64,000 nucleotides of DNA from Gammaproteobacteria bacterium (GTDB lineage Bacteria; Pseudomonadota; Gammaproteobacteria; Pseudomonadales; Halieaceae): assembly GCA_024742415.1 (NCBI GenBank), contig JANSYN010000004.1:267150-331149 (forward strand), written 5' to 3'. A program made the position numbers and the translations under genes. A model generated the notes under the pieces. That model ran no database searches. It worked only from the letters and a program-made list of their open reading frames with translations, and was not told where the DNA came from. Shown here one piece after another: positions 54,504 through 64,000 of this stretch. Position 1 is the stretch's first letter. Each line of letters starts with the position of its first letter.

Positions 54504-55136
54504 GTGGGTACAATAGTGCCGGGGTGGTGTGGGCGTCTGCTGGCAGGCATTTGTCTTACTCTTAGCGTTACAGCCTGCGTCAATCCGGCGCCGCAGGGCG
54601 GCGATGGTTCTGCAGCGGCAGGCGCGAGCACCGCCGGTGATGCCAGCGTTGCAGCGCCAGTTGAGCCGGAATTGACCCTGAACTTACCCCACGAGCAGCA
54701 GTGTGAATGTACACCGGAGCAGGTGGTTGATCACACTTTCCTGGAGAAGGGCTTCGATGCCCTGCGCGCGGGCGATCACATCGAGGCGATCACCTACTTT
54801 CAGCGCTACCAGCGCACAGAGTCTTCGCGCCGCGCCGACTGGGAAGCCGGCATCGCCATTGCCTACGACAGCATGCTGGCGCAGAGCCCGTTTTATGACC
54901 CGGCCGAGGCCAGCAAGCGCTATGAGAGCCTGGACGCATCCGCAGTGGATATGGCCACCGTGCACAGCAAGGTATTGATGATGCGCGATGCGCTGGCAAC
55001 GTTTACGGCCCTGCAGGCGGAGATTCGCGCGCTGCAGCAAAACAATGCGCAACTGACGGACGATCTTGCCAGGCGCGAGGAGGCGCTCAAGCGTCTGCGT
55101 GAGCTAGCTCTGGGTCAGCGGGGAGCAACACCGTAA
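54504..55136 (+). CDS. Putative lipoprotein with C-terminal coiled coil (QseG-like)
   Basis: About 210 residues if GTG 54504 is used; GTG 54516 and upstream ATGs at 54363 or 54384 are also open, so the start is uncertain. A lipoprotein signal with lipobox VTAC ([11 protein letters not shown]) is followed by an Ala/Gly-rich linker, a cysteine pair CEC, TPR-like helices and a coiled coil ending [13 protein letters not shown]. The plan recalls QseG/YfhG at 21.9 kb. Its 3' end overlaps the opposing histidine kinase by 50 bases. Possibly an accessory of that kinase (inference). Confidence 0.6.
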   Translation: MGTIVPGWCGRLLAGICLTLSVTACVNPAPQGGDGSAAAGASTAGDASVAAPVEPELTLNLPHEQQCECTPEQVVDHTFLEKGFDALRAGDHIEAITYFQRYQRTESSRRADWEAGIAIAYDSMLAQSPFYDPAEASKRYESLDASAVDMATVHSKVLMMRDALATFTALQAEIRALQQNNAQLTDDLARREEALKRLRELALGQRGATP

Positions 55137-56616
55137 AGGTTGAGCCAACGCCCACTTCACTCGTGACGCTGATATCCCCCCCCATCAGTTCGCAAAAATC
55201 CTTGCAGATCGCCAGTCCGAGGCCAGTGCCGCCGTAATTGGCGCTGGTGGAAGAGTCTGCCTGGACGAACGCATCGAACACGCGCGATTGTTGTTCCTCG
55301 TTCATGCCGATGCCCGTGTCGTGCACCGAGATTTCTACCCAGCCCTCGCGACCGGGAACATTGCGACCATTGAGAGAGATGTAGCCCTGTTCAGTGAACT
55401 TGTTGGCGTTGCTCAGCAGATTGGTAAAAATCTGGCGGAACTTCCCGGCATCGTTGTACAGCGTTGGCAGCTGGCTGAAGTCGCCGATTTTCAGTTCATT
55501 GAAGTTGTCGCGCAGCAGCGGCGCCAGCGCCTCAACGACTTGCCGTAGCAGCTCGGCCGGTTGGAAGGTTTCGCAGTGCAATGACATCTTGCCCGTTTCA
55601 ATCTTGGACAGGTCGAGAATGTCGTCGATCAACGTCAGCAGCTGCCGTCCGGATTTGATAATCTTGTAGAGATCCTGCTGAAACTGCTGCCGGTTAATCT
55701 CGCCACTGTCGCCCATTTCGTCGTGCAGCATTTCACTGTAGCCGATGATGGCGTTCAGAGGTGTACGCAGCTCATGGCTGACATTGGCCAGGAAGATGCT
55801 TTTGGCATCGTTGGCCTCGTCCGCGGCATCGCGCGCGCTGCGCACATCATAGATGGCGTTGCGCAGTTTGTCGGACATATCGTTGAATGCGCCGGCCAGG
55901 TCACCCAGCTCACCGGTGTCGTCAATGTTGTCGATTCTATAGTTCAGGTCGCCGCTGCCAAAGCGCTCGGTGCCGGTCTTCAGACTCTTCAACGCGGTAT
56001 TGGTATAGCGCACCAGAAAGAATCCGAGCGTGGCGGTAAGAAAAATCGAAGAGAAAAAACCGATAACGGTAATTCTGTCCGTCAGGGCAATGGTGCGGTC
56101 AATGATGGTCGCGCGCTGCTGTGCGATGAAGGCCTGGCGCTGTTCCAGTTCTTCCAGTCTCTGGCTTGTCTCGAGAAACTGTAGCGGGTTGTCCATATCC
56201 TTCTGCAAAGTGGCATCGTTATAACCGCGATAAAACTCCAGCCAGTTCTGCAGCAGGTTGTTACTGCTTTCCCAGAGCTGCTCGAACTGGATTTCCATGA
56301 CGCTGTGGCTGAGGCGGCCCAGGCGTCGAATCTTGTCGTTGATCACGGCAATCGCCTGCTCGGCCTGTTCCAGTTCGGCTTCGTCGAGCTGGTCGTCTGT
56401 TGTTTCGCGCAGGGTGGCCAGTACCAGAATCTGCTGGCGCTGTGCCTCCAGTAGCTGTTCGATCTCGGTGGAAAGTTGCGCGGCCAGTACAGAGTCCCGA
56501 TAGGCCTCCATGCTTTCGTTACGGGCGTAACTCCCCCAGAAGTGCGTCCCTACATTGACGGCAAACAGGATCAGTATGGTGACCAGTGATAGCGTGAGGC
56601 GTCTGCGTAAACTCAT
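55087..56616 (-). CDS. Membrane sensor histidine kinase
   Basis: A 509-residue kinase: transmembrane helix 1 at about 7-28, a long helical periplasmic region to about 180, helix 2 at about 184-206, HAMP at about 207-260, the phospho-acceptor histidine in [16 protein letters not shown] (about 283), and an ATPase domain (N box LSNANKFT, G boxes DTGIGM and [13 protein letters not shown]). It should autophosphorylate and pass phosphate to the single-domain receiver encoded immediately upstream, whose gene overlaps by four bases. Signal unknown. Confidence 0.9.
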   Translation of the reverse strand: MSLRRRLTLSLVTILILFAVNVGTHFWGSYARNESMEAYRDSVLAAQLSTEIEQLLEAQRQQILVLATLRETTDDQLDEAELEQAEQAIAVINDKIRRLGRLSHSVMEIQFEQLWESSNNLLQNWLEFYRGYNDATLQKDMDNPLQFLETSQRLEELEQRQAFIAQQRATIIDRTIALTDRITVIGFFSSIFLTATLGFFLVRYTNTALKSLKTGTERFGSGDLNYRIDNIDDTGELGDLAGAFNDMSDKLRNAIYDVRSARDAADEANDAKSIFLANVSHELRTPLNAIIGYSEMLHDEMGDSGEINRQQFQQDLYKIIKSGRQLLTLIDDILDLSKIETGKMSLHCETFQPAELLRQVVEALAPLLRDNFNELKIGDFSQLPTLYNDAGKFRQIFTNLLSNANKFTEQGYISLNGRNVPGREGWVEISVHDTGIGMNEEQQSRVFDAFVQADSSTSANYGGTGLGLAICKDFCELMGGDISVTSEVGVGSTFTVLLPADPELAHADA

Positions 56617-56987
56617 CGCCGCGTCAACTTCTTGATTTTTATCAGCAGACCGGGAAAGTCCACTGGCTTGGTCGCATAGTCATTACAGCCTGCCTCAAGC
56701 GCGTTCTCGCGGTCAGCGTCCATAGCGTGTGCGGTCAGCGCAATAATCGGAATCCCCTTGATGGCGTCGTCATCCTTGGCCTGGCGGCTGGCGCTCCAGC
56801 CGTCCAGTACGGGCAGGTTCATATCCATCAGCACAACATCGGGCTTTTCAGAATGCATTTTGTCCAGTGCTTCCTGTCCGTCCGCGGCCGTAATAACACG
56901 GTGGCCGGCGCGACTGAGCCTGCGCACCATCATGTCCCGGTTGAGTTCGTTGTCTTCCACCAGCAAAACGTGCTTACTTTCGCTCAC
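56613..56987 (-). CDS. Single-domain response regulator (CheY-like)
   Basis: A 124-residue receiver: acidic pocket LLVEDNELN, phospho-acceptor Asp in [14 protein letters not shown] (about 54) and the lysine in YATKPVDF. No output domain. It likely relays phosphate between the kinase and the cyclase/receiver protein. It starts with GTG overlapping the cyclase stop (GTGA) and its stop overlaps the kinase start, forming a three-gene unit. Confidence 0.92.
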   Translation of the reverse strand: MSESKHVLLVEDNELNRDMMVRRLSRAGHRVITAADGQEALDKMHSEKPDVVLMDMNLPVLDGWSASRQAKDDDAIKGIPIIALTAHAMDADRENALEAGCNDYATKPVDFPGLLIKIKKLTRR

Positions 56988-58441
56988 GGGGCGTCTCCTG
57001 CAACCTGGTGTACGAGCAGGGTTTCATCAATGCCTTTTACGCGAATCTCCCTGCTGCCGCTGAGCAGATAAGCCTGCTGCAGGCTTTGCAGGGTGCTGTC
57101 TGAAATGAGTATCTCGCCGCCTTGCGTTACATCCTCTATACGTGATGTGACGTTCATCGGGTGGCCGACAAAACCGTACTTGCTGCGCCGCTCCGAGCCT
57201 ATATTGCCGGCGATGACATCTCCGGTATTGATCGCGATACCGCTGCTAAGCACCGGCAGGCCCTCGGCTGCGTTTTGCGCGTTGATGTCGGCCATGGCCT
57301 GTTGCATGGCAAGCGCGCATTGCACTGCGCGGTCGGCATCGTCTTTGCCCTCGATAGGCGCGCCAAACACGGCAAGAATGGCGTCACCGATAAATTCGTC
57401 GATGGTGCCCTTGAAGGACATGATGATGTCAGTCATCGCGCCCAGGTAGCGGTTCAGCATAGTTACCACCTGGGCGGGTGCCAGGTGCTCGCTAAGCGTT
57501 GTGAATCCGCGAATGTCTGACATCAGAATACTCACACGGCGCAGGTCGCCGCCGAGTTCCAGCCCCTCGGGGCGTTCCAGAATGTCAGTGACGATTTCGT
57601 CCGAGAGGTAGCGCCCAAAGGTGGCGCGGATGAACTTTTCATTGCGCTCCAACTGTTGTCGGTAGAGCTCTTCACGATCATGCCAGCGCTTACGCTCGAT
57701 ACCGGCCTTAATGCGCGCCTGCAGCAGCACGGGATTAAAAGGCTTGAACAGATAGTCGTCAGCCCCGGCCTCGATGCACTCAATGATGCCATCCATATCC
57801 TGGCTGCCCGAGATAACGATCACGGGGGTTGCACGCCAGTCGGGGTGTTCCTTGATGCGTCGCAGTACCTCGCGACCATCCATGCCGGGCATTAGCAGAT
57901 CCAGCAGTACCACGTCGACGTCACTTTGCGAGAGCGCTTGCAAGGCCTCTTCACCACTGGCCGCGGTAACCACGATGTGACCGAGTCGCGACAGGTTCCT
58001 TGCCACCAGCTCGCGGTTTTCCTGCAGGTCGTCCACTGCCAGGATGAAGCCTGGCTCGGAGTGAATCACCCGGCTCTGCGGGTTGGCCGGTGCGGGGTTG
58101 GAGCCCCCCTGCGCCACCTGTATCGCGCCCAGAAGGCCAGCTAGCCTCTGGCCCAGTGCGGGGGGGAGTTGCGTGGAATCTTCCTGGAGCATCTCGGCAT
58201 AGCCGCGCACTGCGGCCAGTACGTTCATCAGATCGTGAGTGTCGGCGGCCCGGTCGGCTGCGTTGAGCAGCTCCTGCAGCCTTTGTGCGGCCGCGAACAG
58301 GCTGTGAAAATCCTCAAGTGTCTCGGCATTGATGTCATCGCCCAGCGCGTTGAAGCCGTCCTTCAGGCCGGCGATGTCGTCCAGGAGGTGTGCGCTCCAG
58401 TTGTCTGCCGAGCCTGCTGTGTCTGCCGGGGTGCTGGTCAT
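56984..58441 (-). CDS. Receiver domain-linked class III adenylate/guanylate cyclase
   Basis: A 485-residue soluble protein. Residues about 1-105 are helical, possibly a phosphotransfer or dimer region. Residues about 125-250 are a receiver with FILAVDDLQEN, Asp in VVLLDLLMPGMDG and Lys in LFKPFNP. Residues about 290-480 are a class III cyclase with metal aspartates in MSDIRGFT and IDEFIGDAILAVFG and the transition-state pair N-R in MNVTSR. It probably makes cAMP under phosphorelay control; substrate choice is not certain because the adenine-specific position reads Gly in KYGFVG. The Crp-like gene stands divergently just upstream. Confidence 0.9.
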   Translation of the reverse strand: MTSTPADTAGSADNWSAHLLDDIAGLKDGFNALGDDINAETLEDFHSLFAAAQRLQELLNAADRAADTHDLMNVLAAVRGYAEMLQEDSTQLPPALGQRLAGLLGAIQVAQGGSNPAPANPQSRVIHSEPGFILAVDDLQENRELVARNLSRLGHIVVTAASGEEALQALSQSDVDVVLLDLLMPGMDGREVLRRIKEHPDWRATPVIVISGSQDMDGIIECIEAGADDYLFKPFNPVLLQARIKAGIERKRWHDREELYRQQLERNEKFIRATFGRYLSDEIVTDILERPEGLELGGDLRRVSILMSDIRGFTTLSEHLAPAQVVTMLNRYLGAMTDIIMSFKGTIDEFIGDAILAVFGAPIEGKDDADRAVQCALAMQQAMADINAQNAAEGLPVLSSGIAINTGDVIAGNIGSERRSKYGFVGHPMNVTSRIEDVTQGGEILISDSTLQSLQQAYLLSGSREIRVKGIDETLLVHQVAGDAP

Positions 58442-58823
58442 TATTGTTGGGTCATTGCCGCTTTGTAAATGGGTTTAGGGTGCCACGCAGGTGACGAACG
58501 GGCAGGGCGCTGTGCTCTTGCGCGCTGTTGTCTGCGAGCTCACTGCCAGTGTAACAATATGCTGAGCGTGGCACACCGGCTGAAAACAGCTTTTGCAACG
58601 TGCGCCAGCCCGGCCCCGCGCCGGGATTGGCCGGTAGACCTAATTTGCCCGCAGAGGTGCGCTTTTCAGAATTATTGGGGTATATTACAGCAGGGTGGTT
58701 GTAGTCGTTACACGGTACGTTACGCAGTGCGGCAGCAAGCGCATAAGTGCGCGCCTGGTGGGGCGTGGCGTTGTATGCACCGTTGGGCCGGGGTTCTGGT
58801 ACCGCACAGCGCGTAACACAACA
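58442..58823. other. Divergent intergenic region between cyclase and Crp-like genes
   Basis: About 380 bases with start signals for both directions. TATATT at 58681-58686 could be a -10 box for the regulator but lacks a good -35. I searched by eye for TGTGA-N6-TCACA Crp sites and saw none. The Crp reading frame is open back to 58695, but homology begins at 58824. Confidence 0.45.
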
Positions 58824-59489
58824 ATGGGGAAACGAAAGCCGATGTTGCAGCAAGTCGAGATTTTTCAGGGTTTGTCACAGGAAGAACTGGACGCACTGGC
58901 GGCTAGCAGTACAAGCCGTTCGTTTCCCAAAAACACGGTTGTGATTCACGAGAACGATCCGGCCGATTCCCTGTTCGTCATAGAAAGCGGCAAGGTGAAA
59001 GTCTACTGTTCTGACAAGAACGGCAAGGAGTTCATCATGAACACCCAGGGGGCGGGCGATTATTTTGGTGAGCTGGCCCTGCTGGATGACTCTACCCGCT
59101 CTGCGTCGGTGCGCACCGTTGAGAAATCGAGTTTTTGCATCATCTACAAGGAAGACTTCAACCGCGTCCTGGAGGAGCACCCCAATATCGGGCGGCAACT
59201 GGTGCGCAACCTGGCGGCTCGGGTGCGCAAGCTCACAGCCGATGTGAAAAGCCTTGCGCTGCAGGACGTGTACGGTCGCGTTGCCAATGTGCTGATGGAC
59301 TTATCCGAGGAACGCGGTGATGGCACCTTGTTCATCCCCGAAAAGCTTACGCAGCAGGATATCGCAGACCGTGTTGGCGCTTCGCGCGAGATGGTGGCGC
59401 GTATCCTCAAGGACTTGACCATTGGTGAGTACATTCGCTTTGAAGGGCGTCATATCATTATCAATACGCGCCTTCCGGCCAAGTACTAG
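58824..59489 (+). CDS. Crp/Fnr-family transcription regulator, likely cAMP-binding
   Basis: A 221-residue protein from ATG 58824. The cyclic-nucleotide domain has GDYFGELALLDDSTRSASVR, keeping the Glu and the Arg-Ser that contact the phosphate-ribose of cAMP in E. coli Crp. The DNA-binding helix LTQQDIADRVGASREMVARIL keeps the SRE...R pattern of Crp. No Fnr-type cysteine cluster. C-helix residues for the adenine contact (Thr-Ser in Crp) are Leu-Thr, so affinity may differ. It is divergent from a class III cyclase, suggesting a local second-messenger pair. Confidence 0.88.
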   Translation: MGKRKPMLQQVEIFQGLSQEELDALAASSTSRSFPKNTVVIHENDPADSLFVIESGKVKVYCSDKNGKEFIMNTQGAGDYFGELALLDDSTRSASVRTVEKSSFCIIYKEDFNRVLEEHPNIGRQLVRNLAARVRKLTADVKSLALQDVYGRVANVLMDLSEERGDGTLFIPEKLTQQDIADRVGASREMVARILKDLTIGEYIRFEGRHIIINTRLPAKY

Positions 59490-59808
59490 CATTCATTACC
59501 CGCCGGTTTTAGTTAACTGCTCCAATTGTCTGTGCCTGTGCCTGTGCCAGCGTTAGCGGTAGGGAGCAGTGTTTCGTGCCAGCAAGACCTGCACGCAAGT
59601 CAGTAGCCCAGTCGTAGTCGTGAAGCCGCCAGAAAAAACCGGTAGTAAAAAGCGGTAGTAAAAAGCGTTAGTAAGATCAGCAGTGAAAGCCATTAGAAAG
59701 CACAGGTTCAACTGGCCGTGCAGCCAGCTCGCGTGGCACGTGCCAGGCGCAGACAGTCGGCGCGATGTCTTCGTCTGACGTGCAGGCGCAGTGAACGTAA
59801 GCGTTGTG
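59490..59808. other. Intergenic region between convergent crp-like and xseA genes
   Basis: About 320 bases. It contains a (CTGTGC)x3 run near 59530-59550 and a 13-bp tandem repeat, CGGTAGTAAAAAG, at 59640-59665 plus a third partial copy to 59677. No convincing gene and no T-run terminator were found. Confidence 0.6.
59640..59677 (+). repeat. 13-bp tandem repeat, two and a half copies
   Basis: CGGTAGTAAAAAG occurs twice in direct succession, followed by the variant CGTTAGTAAGAT. It is non-coding and local. Confidence 0.8.
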
Positions 59809-61212
59809 TCAGTTCCCGATCTCGTCTTCCAGGTTTGTTTTGCCCTGTTCATCCTTGCGCACGACTTGCACACCCAATCGGCCCTGGGCCAGGCGGGCCG
59901 TCAGTTCGTCCCCGATGTCGACGTCTTCGGAGCGCGTGACAACATGGCCCTGCTGGTCGGTCACCATGGCATAGCCACGGCCCAGAACGGCGAGCGGGCT
60001 GAGTGAATCAAGCACACCCGCCAACCCCATTAGCGCCTGTTTGGCGCTGAGCAGTCGGCGCTGCATGCTTCTGTGCAGCTGCCGTTGTATGTCCTGGTTT
60101 TGTCGCTGCCGTTGCATGATGCCCGGTAGCGGGTTGCGCGCCTGTAGACGACTGGCCAACCATTTCAGTTCGCTGCGGTGATGCGCCAGTCGGTGACCTT
60201 GGGCCAGCAGTAGCCGCTGCTCCAGGTCATCGGCGCGCTGCGCCTGTTCGCGCAACATGGCACCGGGGTGGCGTAGCCTGGATTTCAGGTGAGCCAAGCT
60301 GACCTGCTCTTTCGCCAGTCGGCGGCGCACGGCATGGCGCAGGGCATACTCCAGACCTTCCAGTATCTGGTAGGACTCCTGTTGATCCGTGCTCAGCAAT
60401 TCGGCGGCCGCCGAGGGCGTGGCGGCGCGCAGGTCCGCGACGAAGTCTGCAATACTGAAATCTACCTCGTGCCCTACAGCACTGACCACTGGGATATGGC
60501 TGGCGGCAATCGCCCTGGCGACGACCTCCTCATTGAAGGCCCACAAGTCCTCAAGAGAGCCGCCGCCGCGCCCGACGATAAGCGCATCCAGCGAGCAAAG
60601 GCCCTGCTCTGCGGCGCGATTGGCAAGCGCTATGGCAGTGGCAATCTGGGCCGCGGCCACCTCACCCTGCACCTGCACAGGGATAAGTACCACCACCGTG
60701 CCCGGGCTGCGCCGCGCCAACACCGTGAGAATGTCATGTATGGCGGCGCCGGTGGGTGAGGTTACGACGCCCAGTGTAGCCACGCTCGCGGGCAGGGGGC
60801 GCTTGCGTTCGGGGTCAAACAGGCCCTCCTGCTGTAGCGTTGCTTTAAGCTTCTCAAAAGCGGCCTGGAGCAACCCCTCGCCGGCCAGCTCCATGTGTTC
60901 CACAATGAGCTGGAATTCGCCGCGGCCTTCATACAGCGAGACGCGGCAGCGAATGCGCACTTCATCGCCCTGGTCTGGCGTAAAGCGCAGGCGCTGGTTG
61001 CGATTGCGGAACATGGCGCAGCGCACCTGTGCGGTTCCGTCTTTGAGTGTGAAGTACCAGTGGCCCGAACCGGGCGTGGCCAGGTTGCTGATTTCGCCAC
61101 TGACCCAAACGAAATCAAAGTGACCCTCGAGCAAGCTCTTGGCCCTGCGATTGAGCTGGCTAACGGTAAGAACGTCCGGTTTGGGGCTGCTGGTTCCAGT
61201 GCTGCCTGACAT
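59809..61212 (-). CDS. xseA: Exodeoxyribonuclease VII large subunit
   Basis: A 467-residue protein. The N-terminal OB fold has VSQLNRRAKSLLEGHFDFVWVSGEISN and GHWYFTLKDGTAQVRCAMF; the core has VVTSPTGAAIHDILTVLARR, IVGRGGGSLEDLWAFNEE and SAVGHEVDFSIADFVADLRAATPSAAAE, all XseA signatures. The C-terminal part is coiled coil, ending with the domain VLGRGYAMVTDQQG. With XseB it degrades ssDNA. It is divergent from guaB, the common arrangement. Confidence 0.97.
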   Translation of the reverse strand: MSGSTGTSSPKPDVLTVSQLNRRAKSLLEGHFDFVWVSGEISNLATPGSGHWYFTLKDGTAQVRCAMFRNRNQRLRFTPDQGDEVRIRCRVSLYEGRGEFQLIVEHMELAGEGLLQAAFEKLKATLQQEGLFDPERKRPLPASVATLGVVTSPTGAAIHDILTVLARRSPGTVVVLIPVQVQGEVAAAQIATAIALANRAAEQGLCSLDALIVGRGGGSLEDLWAFNEEVVARAIAASHIPVVSAVGHEVDFSIADFVADLRAATPSAAAELLSTDQQESYQILEGLEYALRHAVRRRLAKEQVSLAHLKSRLRHPGAMLREQAQRADDLEQRLLLAQGHRLAHHRSELKWLASRLQARNPLPGIMQRQRQNQDIQRQLHRSMQRRLLSAKQALMGLAGVLDSLSPLAVLGRGYAMVTDQQGHVVTRSEDVDIGDELTARLAQGRLGVQVVRKDEQGKTNLEDEIGN

Positions 61213-61305
61213 GCCGTGGGGGTCCCCGGTTTGGCCTGTAAAGCCGTGCAGTGTAAATCATCTGTTGGCCAAGGCATATTTCGGTCAGTAAACGTGCCTT
61301 GGCAA

Positions 61306-61334
61306 TTGTTCTGACTTTTGCTTGGATTTATAAT
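61306..61334 (+). promoter_or_regulatory. Sigma-70 promoter of guaB
   Basis: TTGTTC (61306-61311) and a perfect TATAAT (61329-61334) are 17 bases apart, about 42 bases before the guaB ATG. It would drive the guaBA operon. Confidence 0.75.
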
Positions 61335-61375
61335 GGATCGTTTTACCCAAGCACGCCAACCGGAGATCAGTACTC

Positions 61376-62845
61376 ATGCTGCGAATTGCTCAGGAAGCTC
61401 TCACCTTTGACGATGTGCTTTTAACGCCAGGCTACTCTGCGGTTGTGGCAACCGATGTCTCCCTGCGCACCCGGATCACCCGCGATATCGAACTGAACAT
61501 CCCGCTGGTGTCCGCCGCCATGGACACCGTGACAGAGTACCGCCTGGCGATCGCAATGGCCCAGGAGGGCGGCATCGGCATCGTGCACAAGAGCATGAGT
61601 GTGGCTGACCAGGCCGAGCAGGTGCGCAAGGTTAAAAAATATGAAAGTGGCATGGTCAAGGATCCGATCACCATCCAGCAGTCGGCAACGCTGGCAGAGC
61701 TGATTGAGCTGACTCGCGCCCATGGGTTTTCTGGTGTGCCAGTTCTTAATGGCACTGACCTGGTGGGTATCGTCACCCGGCGCGACCTGCGCTTTGAAAC
61801 GGACCTTGGCAAGTTAGTGTCGGAAATCATGACCCCACGCAGCCAGCTGGTTACCGTAAAAGAGGGGGCCGATCAGGCCGAGGTCCAGGAAAAGCTGCAC
61901 CAGCATCGCATCGAAAAGATTCTGGTGGTCAACGACGACTTCGACCTGTGTGGAATGATCACGGTGAAGGATTTCGACAAGGCAGAGAGCTTTCCTGAGG
62001 CTTGCAAGGATTCCTACGGGCAACTGCGTGTTGGTGCCTCGGTAGGGACCAGCCCGGATACCGACGACCGCGTTGCCGCGCTGGTGGCAGCAGGGGTTGA
62101 TGTGCTGGTGGTGGATACCGCTCACGGCCATTCACGCAACGTTATCGAGCGGGTCAGGATGATCAAAAGCGCGTATCCTTCGGTGCAGGTGATAGGGGGC
62201 AATATCGCGACAGCCGCCGCGGCAGTGGCCCTGGTCGAAGCGGGTGTGGACGGCGTCAAGGTGGGCATTGGCCCTGGGTCTATCTGTACCACCCGGATTG
62301 TTACCGGCACGGGCGTACCGCAAATCACCGCGATCGCCAATGTGGCCGAGGCCCTGCAGGGTACCGGTATACCATTGATCGCGGACGGCGGGATCCGATT
62401 CTCCGGCGACATCGCCAAGGCCATCGTGGCGGGGGCGCACTCGGTGATGATGGGCAGCATGTTCGCCGGTACCGAAGAGGCGCCGGGCGAGGTCGAGCTT
62501 TACCAGGGGCGGACGTACAAGGCGTACCGCGGCATGGGCTCCATCGGTGCCATGGCGCAGACGCAGGGCTCTTCCGATCGCTATTTCCAGGATGCCAGCC
62601 GCGGCGCGGAAAAACTCGTGCCCGAGGGCATTGAGGGTCGTGTGCCCTACAAGGGGCCGGTCTCGGCGATTGTCCACCAGTTGATGGGTGGGGTGCGTTC
62701 GGCCATGGGTTATACCGGCAGCCCGGACATCGAAACCATGCGCACCCAGCCGGAATTCGTCCGCGTGACCAGCGCAGGTATGTCTGAGAGCCATGTACAC
62801 GATGTGTCGATCACCAAGGAAGCGCCGAACTACCCGGTCCGCTAG
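61376..62845 (+). CDS. guaB: Inosine-5'-monophosphate dehydrogenase
   Basis: A 489-residue enzyme. The TIM barrel begins [20 protein letters not shown]; two CBS domains lie at about 95-205. The catalytic cysteine is in [13 protein letters not shown] (about 305), and the flap has MGSIGAMAQ and SSDRYFQ. It oxidises IMP to XMP, the first step to GMP, and precedes guaA as usual. Confidence 0.98.
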   Translation: MLRIAQEALTFDDVLLTPGYSAVVATDVSLRTRITRDIELNIPLVSAAMDTVTEYRLAIAMAQEGGIGIVHKSMSVADQAEQVRKVKKYESGMVKDPITIQQSATLAELIELTRAHGFSGVPVLNGTDLVGIVTRRDLRFETDLGKLVSEIMTPRSQLVTVKEGADQAEVQEKLHQHRIEKILVVNDDFDLCGMITVKDFDKAESFPEACKDSYGQLRVGASVGTSPDTDDRVAALVAAGVDVLVVDTAHGHSRNVIERVRMIKSAYPSVQVIGGNIATAAAAVALVEAGVDGVKVGIGPGSICTTRIVTGTGVPQITAIANVAEALQGTGIPLIADGGIRFSGDIAKAIVAGAHSVMMGSMFAGTEEAPGEVELYQGRTYKAYRGMGSIGAMAQTQGSSDRYFQDASRGAEKLVPEGIEGRVPYKGPVSAIVHQLMGGVRSAMGYTGSPDIETMRTQPEFVRVTSAGMSESHVHDVSITKEAPNYPVR

Positions 62846-63011
62846 TGTGGCGGCTGGAGTAGGGGTTGCGCGCGAACCATAACGCGGGAGCAGGCCGGCA
62901 ACGGGCTGCGTTTCATTGGCCCTTGACGGCGCTGCCGCGGCGCTACCGCGCGTTCAGCGGGCGTGGCGTCCGGCAAGGGTTTAGTCTTCAGCAGCACTGG
63001 CAGGGTTATTC

Positions 63012-64000
63012 ATGAGCGCAGATATTCACGCCCAGAGGATTCTTATTCTCGACTTTGGCTCCCAGTACACGCAGCTCATCGCGCGGCGCGTGCGCGAGGT
63101 AGGCGTGTACAGCGAGATACGCGCCTGGGATGTCGACGAAGCGGCGATACGTGCATTTGCCCCGGCGGGCGTTATTCTTTCTGGCGGCCCTGAATCCGTC
63201 GCTGTAAGCGCCTCACCGCGCGCACCGGCCTGCGTCTTTGAGTTGGGCGTGCCGGTGCTGGGCATCTGCTACGGCATGCAGACCATGGCCGAGCAGTTTG
63301 GTGGCAAGGTGGCAGGCTCGGACATCAGTGAGTTTGGCTACGCGCAGATTCGACAGGTGGGCAACGGCGGCTTGTTGCATGATATTCGCGACCACCTGGA
63401 CGCACACGGCAATGGCCTGCTCGATGTGTGGATGAGCCATGGCGATAAAGTCGTTGAATTGCCGCCAGAATTTGAGCTTATCGCCGAAACCGAAAGCTGC
63501 CCGATTGCCGGTATGGCGCATAAAGAGAAGCCATTTTTTGGTATCCAGTTTCACCCCGAGGTAACACACACTCTGCAAGGCAAGCGCATTTTCGAGCACT
63601 TTGTGCTGGAGCAATGCCGCTGCGATCCGCTGTGGACCGCCGCCAATATTGTGGAAGACGCAATCGCCCGCGTACGGGAGAAGGTCGGCGATGACAAAGT
63701 ACTGCTGGGTCTTTCCGGCGGTGTGGACTCCTCGGTCGTTGCCGCCCTGTTGCACAGGGCCATTGGCGACAAACTCACCTGTGTATTCGTTGACAACGGG
63801 CTGCTGCGCCTCAATGAAGGTGACTTCGTGATGGATATGTTCGCGCGCAATATGGGCGTCAAGGTCATTCGCAGCGACAGCGAGGAACTTTTTCTGGGCA
63901 AGCTCAAGGGTGTCACCGACCCGGAGCTTAAACGCAAAGTGATCGGCAACACCTTCATCGAGGTATTTGATCACGAGGCCACCAAACTCAAGGATGTAAA
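63012..64000 (+). CDS. guaA: GMP synthase (glutamine-hydrolysing), 3' end outside window
   Basis: The first 329 residues are visible, from ATG 63012; the frame runs off the right edge. The class I glutaminase has [20 protein letters not shown], nucleophile Cys86 in LGICYGMQ and the His-Glu pair in FHPEVTHT. The ATP-pyrophosphatase domain begins with [17 protein letters not shown] at about residue 231. The missing part would be the rest of this domain and the C-terminal dimerisation domain. It aminates XMP to GMP. Confidence 0.98.
   Translation, partial: MSADIHAQRILILDFGSQYTQLIARRVREVGVYSEIRAWDVDEAAIRAFAPAGVILSGGPESVAVSASPRAPACVFELGVPVLGICYGMQTMAEQFGGKVAGSDISEFGYAQIRQVGNGGLLHDIRDHLDAHGNGLLDVWMSHGDKVVELPPEFELIAETESCPIAGMAHKEKPFFGIQFHPEVTHTLQGKRIFEHFVLEQCRCDPLWTAANIVEDAIARVREKVGDDKVLLGLSGGVDSSVVAALLHRAIGDKLTCVFVDNGLLRLNEGDFVMDMFARNMGVKVIRSDSEELFLGKLKGVTDPELKRKVIGNTFIEVFDHEATKLKDV

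Noticed and set aside
58442..58823. Crp binding site controlling the cyclase
   Set aside because: No TGTGA-N6-TCACA-like dyad could be found by eye, so autoregulation is not claimed.
59553..59873. Minus-strand 106-residue frame after xseA
   Set aside because: It overlaps the xseA end, has no ribosome site, and its middle is encoded by the 13-bp repeat.

Overview
The window is moderately GC-rich, densely coded DNA from a Gram-negative bacterium. The housekeeping gene order on the right (ffh, rpsP-rimM-trmD-rplS, xerD, dsbC, hom-thrC, recJ, prfB-lysS, xseA, guaB-guaA) and the glrK-qseG-glrR trio point to a gammaproteobacterium. The exosortase A (XrtA/PEP-CTERM)-associated polysaccharide genes on the left fit a marine, biofilm-forming member; a Halieaceae/OM60-like lineage is a guess, not something the sequence proves. 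No phage, insertion sequence or CRISPR array is visible.

Region 1 (1-30.9 kb) is an accessory polysaccharide locus of the XrtA type. It begins inside an O-antigen-ligase-like gene and a NodB-type deacetylase. A minus-strand pair follows: a secreted TPR protein and a KamA-like radical SAM enzyme. Next is an acyl-handling module: an acyl carrier protein (ACP), an AMP-forming acyl ligase and the two XrtA-associated alpha/beta hydrolases. The ACP, hydrolase 2 and hydrolase 1 all occur a second time at 14.9-16.8 kb. Tailoring genes lie between and around the copies: two sulfotransferases, a GT-A glycosyltransferase, an ATP-grasp/low-molecular-weight tyrosine phosphatase fusion, a GNAT-fold transferase, an asparagine-synthase-like enzyme without its glutaminase cysteine, and a secreted esterase-like protein. 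A GlrK-QseG-GlrR signalling operon follows. The last part holds a complete set for GDP-D-glycero-D-manno-heptose (gmhA, hddA-like, and a fused hddC-gmhB) plus two XrtA-type glycosyltransferases. My inference is a heptose-containing exopolysaccharide that may carry sulfate, acyl or amide groups.

Region 2 (30.9-54.3 kb) is core genome. It contains tRNA-Leu(CAA) with a good promoter, a small acidic protein, queA-tgt and a tightly overlapping downstream operon (Nif3-like, Nudix, gamma-carbonic anhydrase, DUF1289). It continues with corB/ypjD-like genes, ffh, the rpsP operon, xerD, dsbC, alaC, hom, thrC and recJ. A CueR-type regulator with a textbook MerR operator and a Cu/Zn permease comes next, then prfB with its programmed +1 frameshift, and lysS.

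Region 3 (54.3-64 kb) holds a lipoprotein facing a cyclase-receiver/CheY/histidine kinase operon, with a Crp-like regulator transcribed divergently from the cyclase. It ends with xseA, guaB and the start of guaA, which runs off the window.

All family names rest on motifs and gene order read by eye; no database search was possible.
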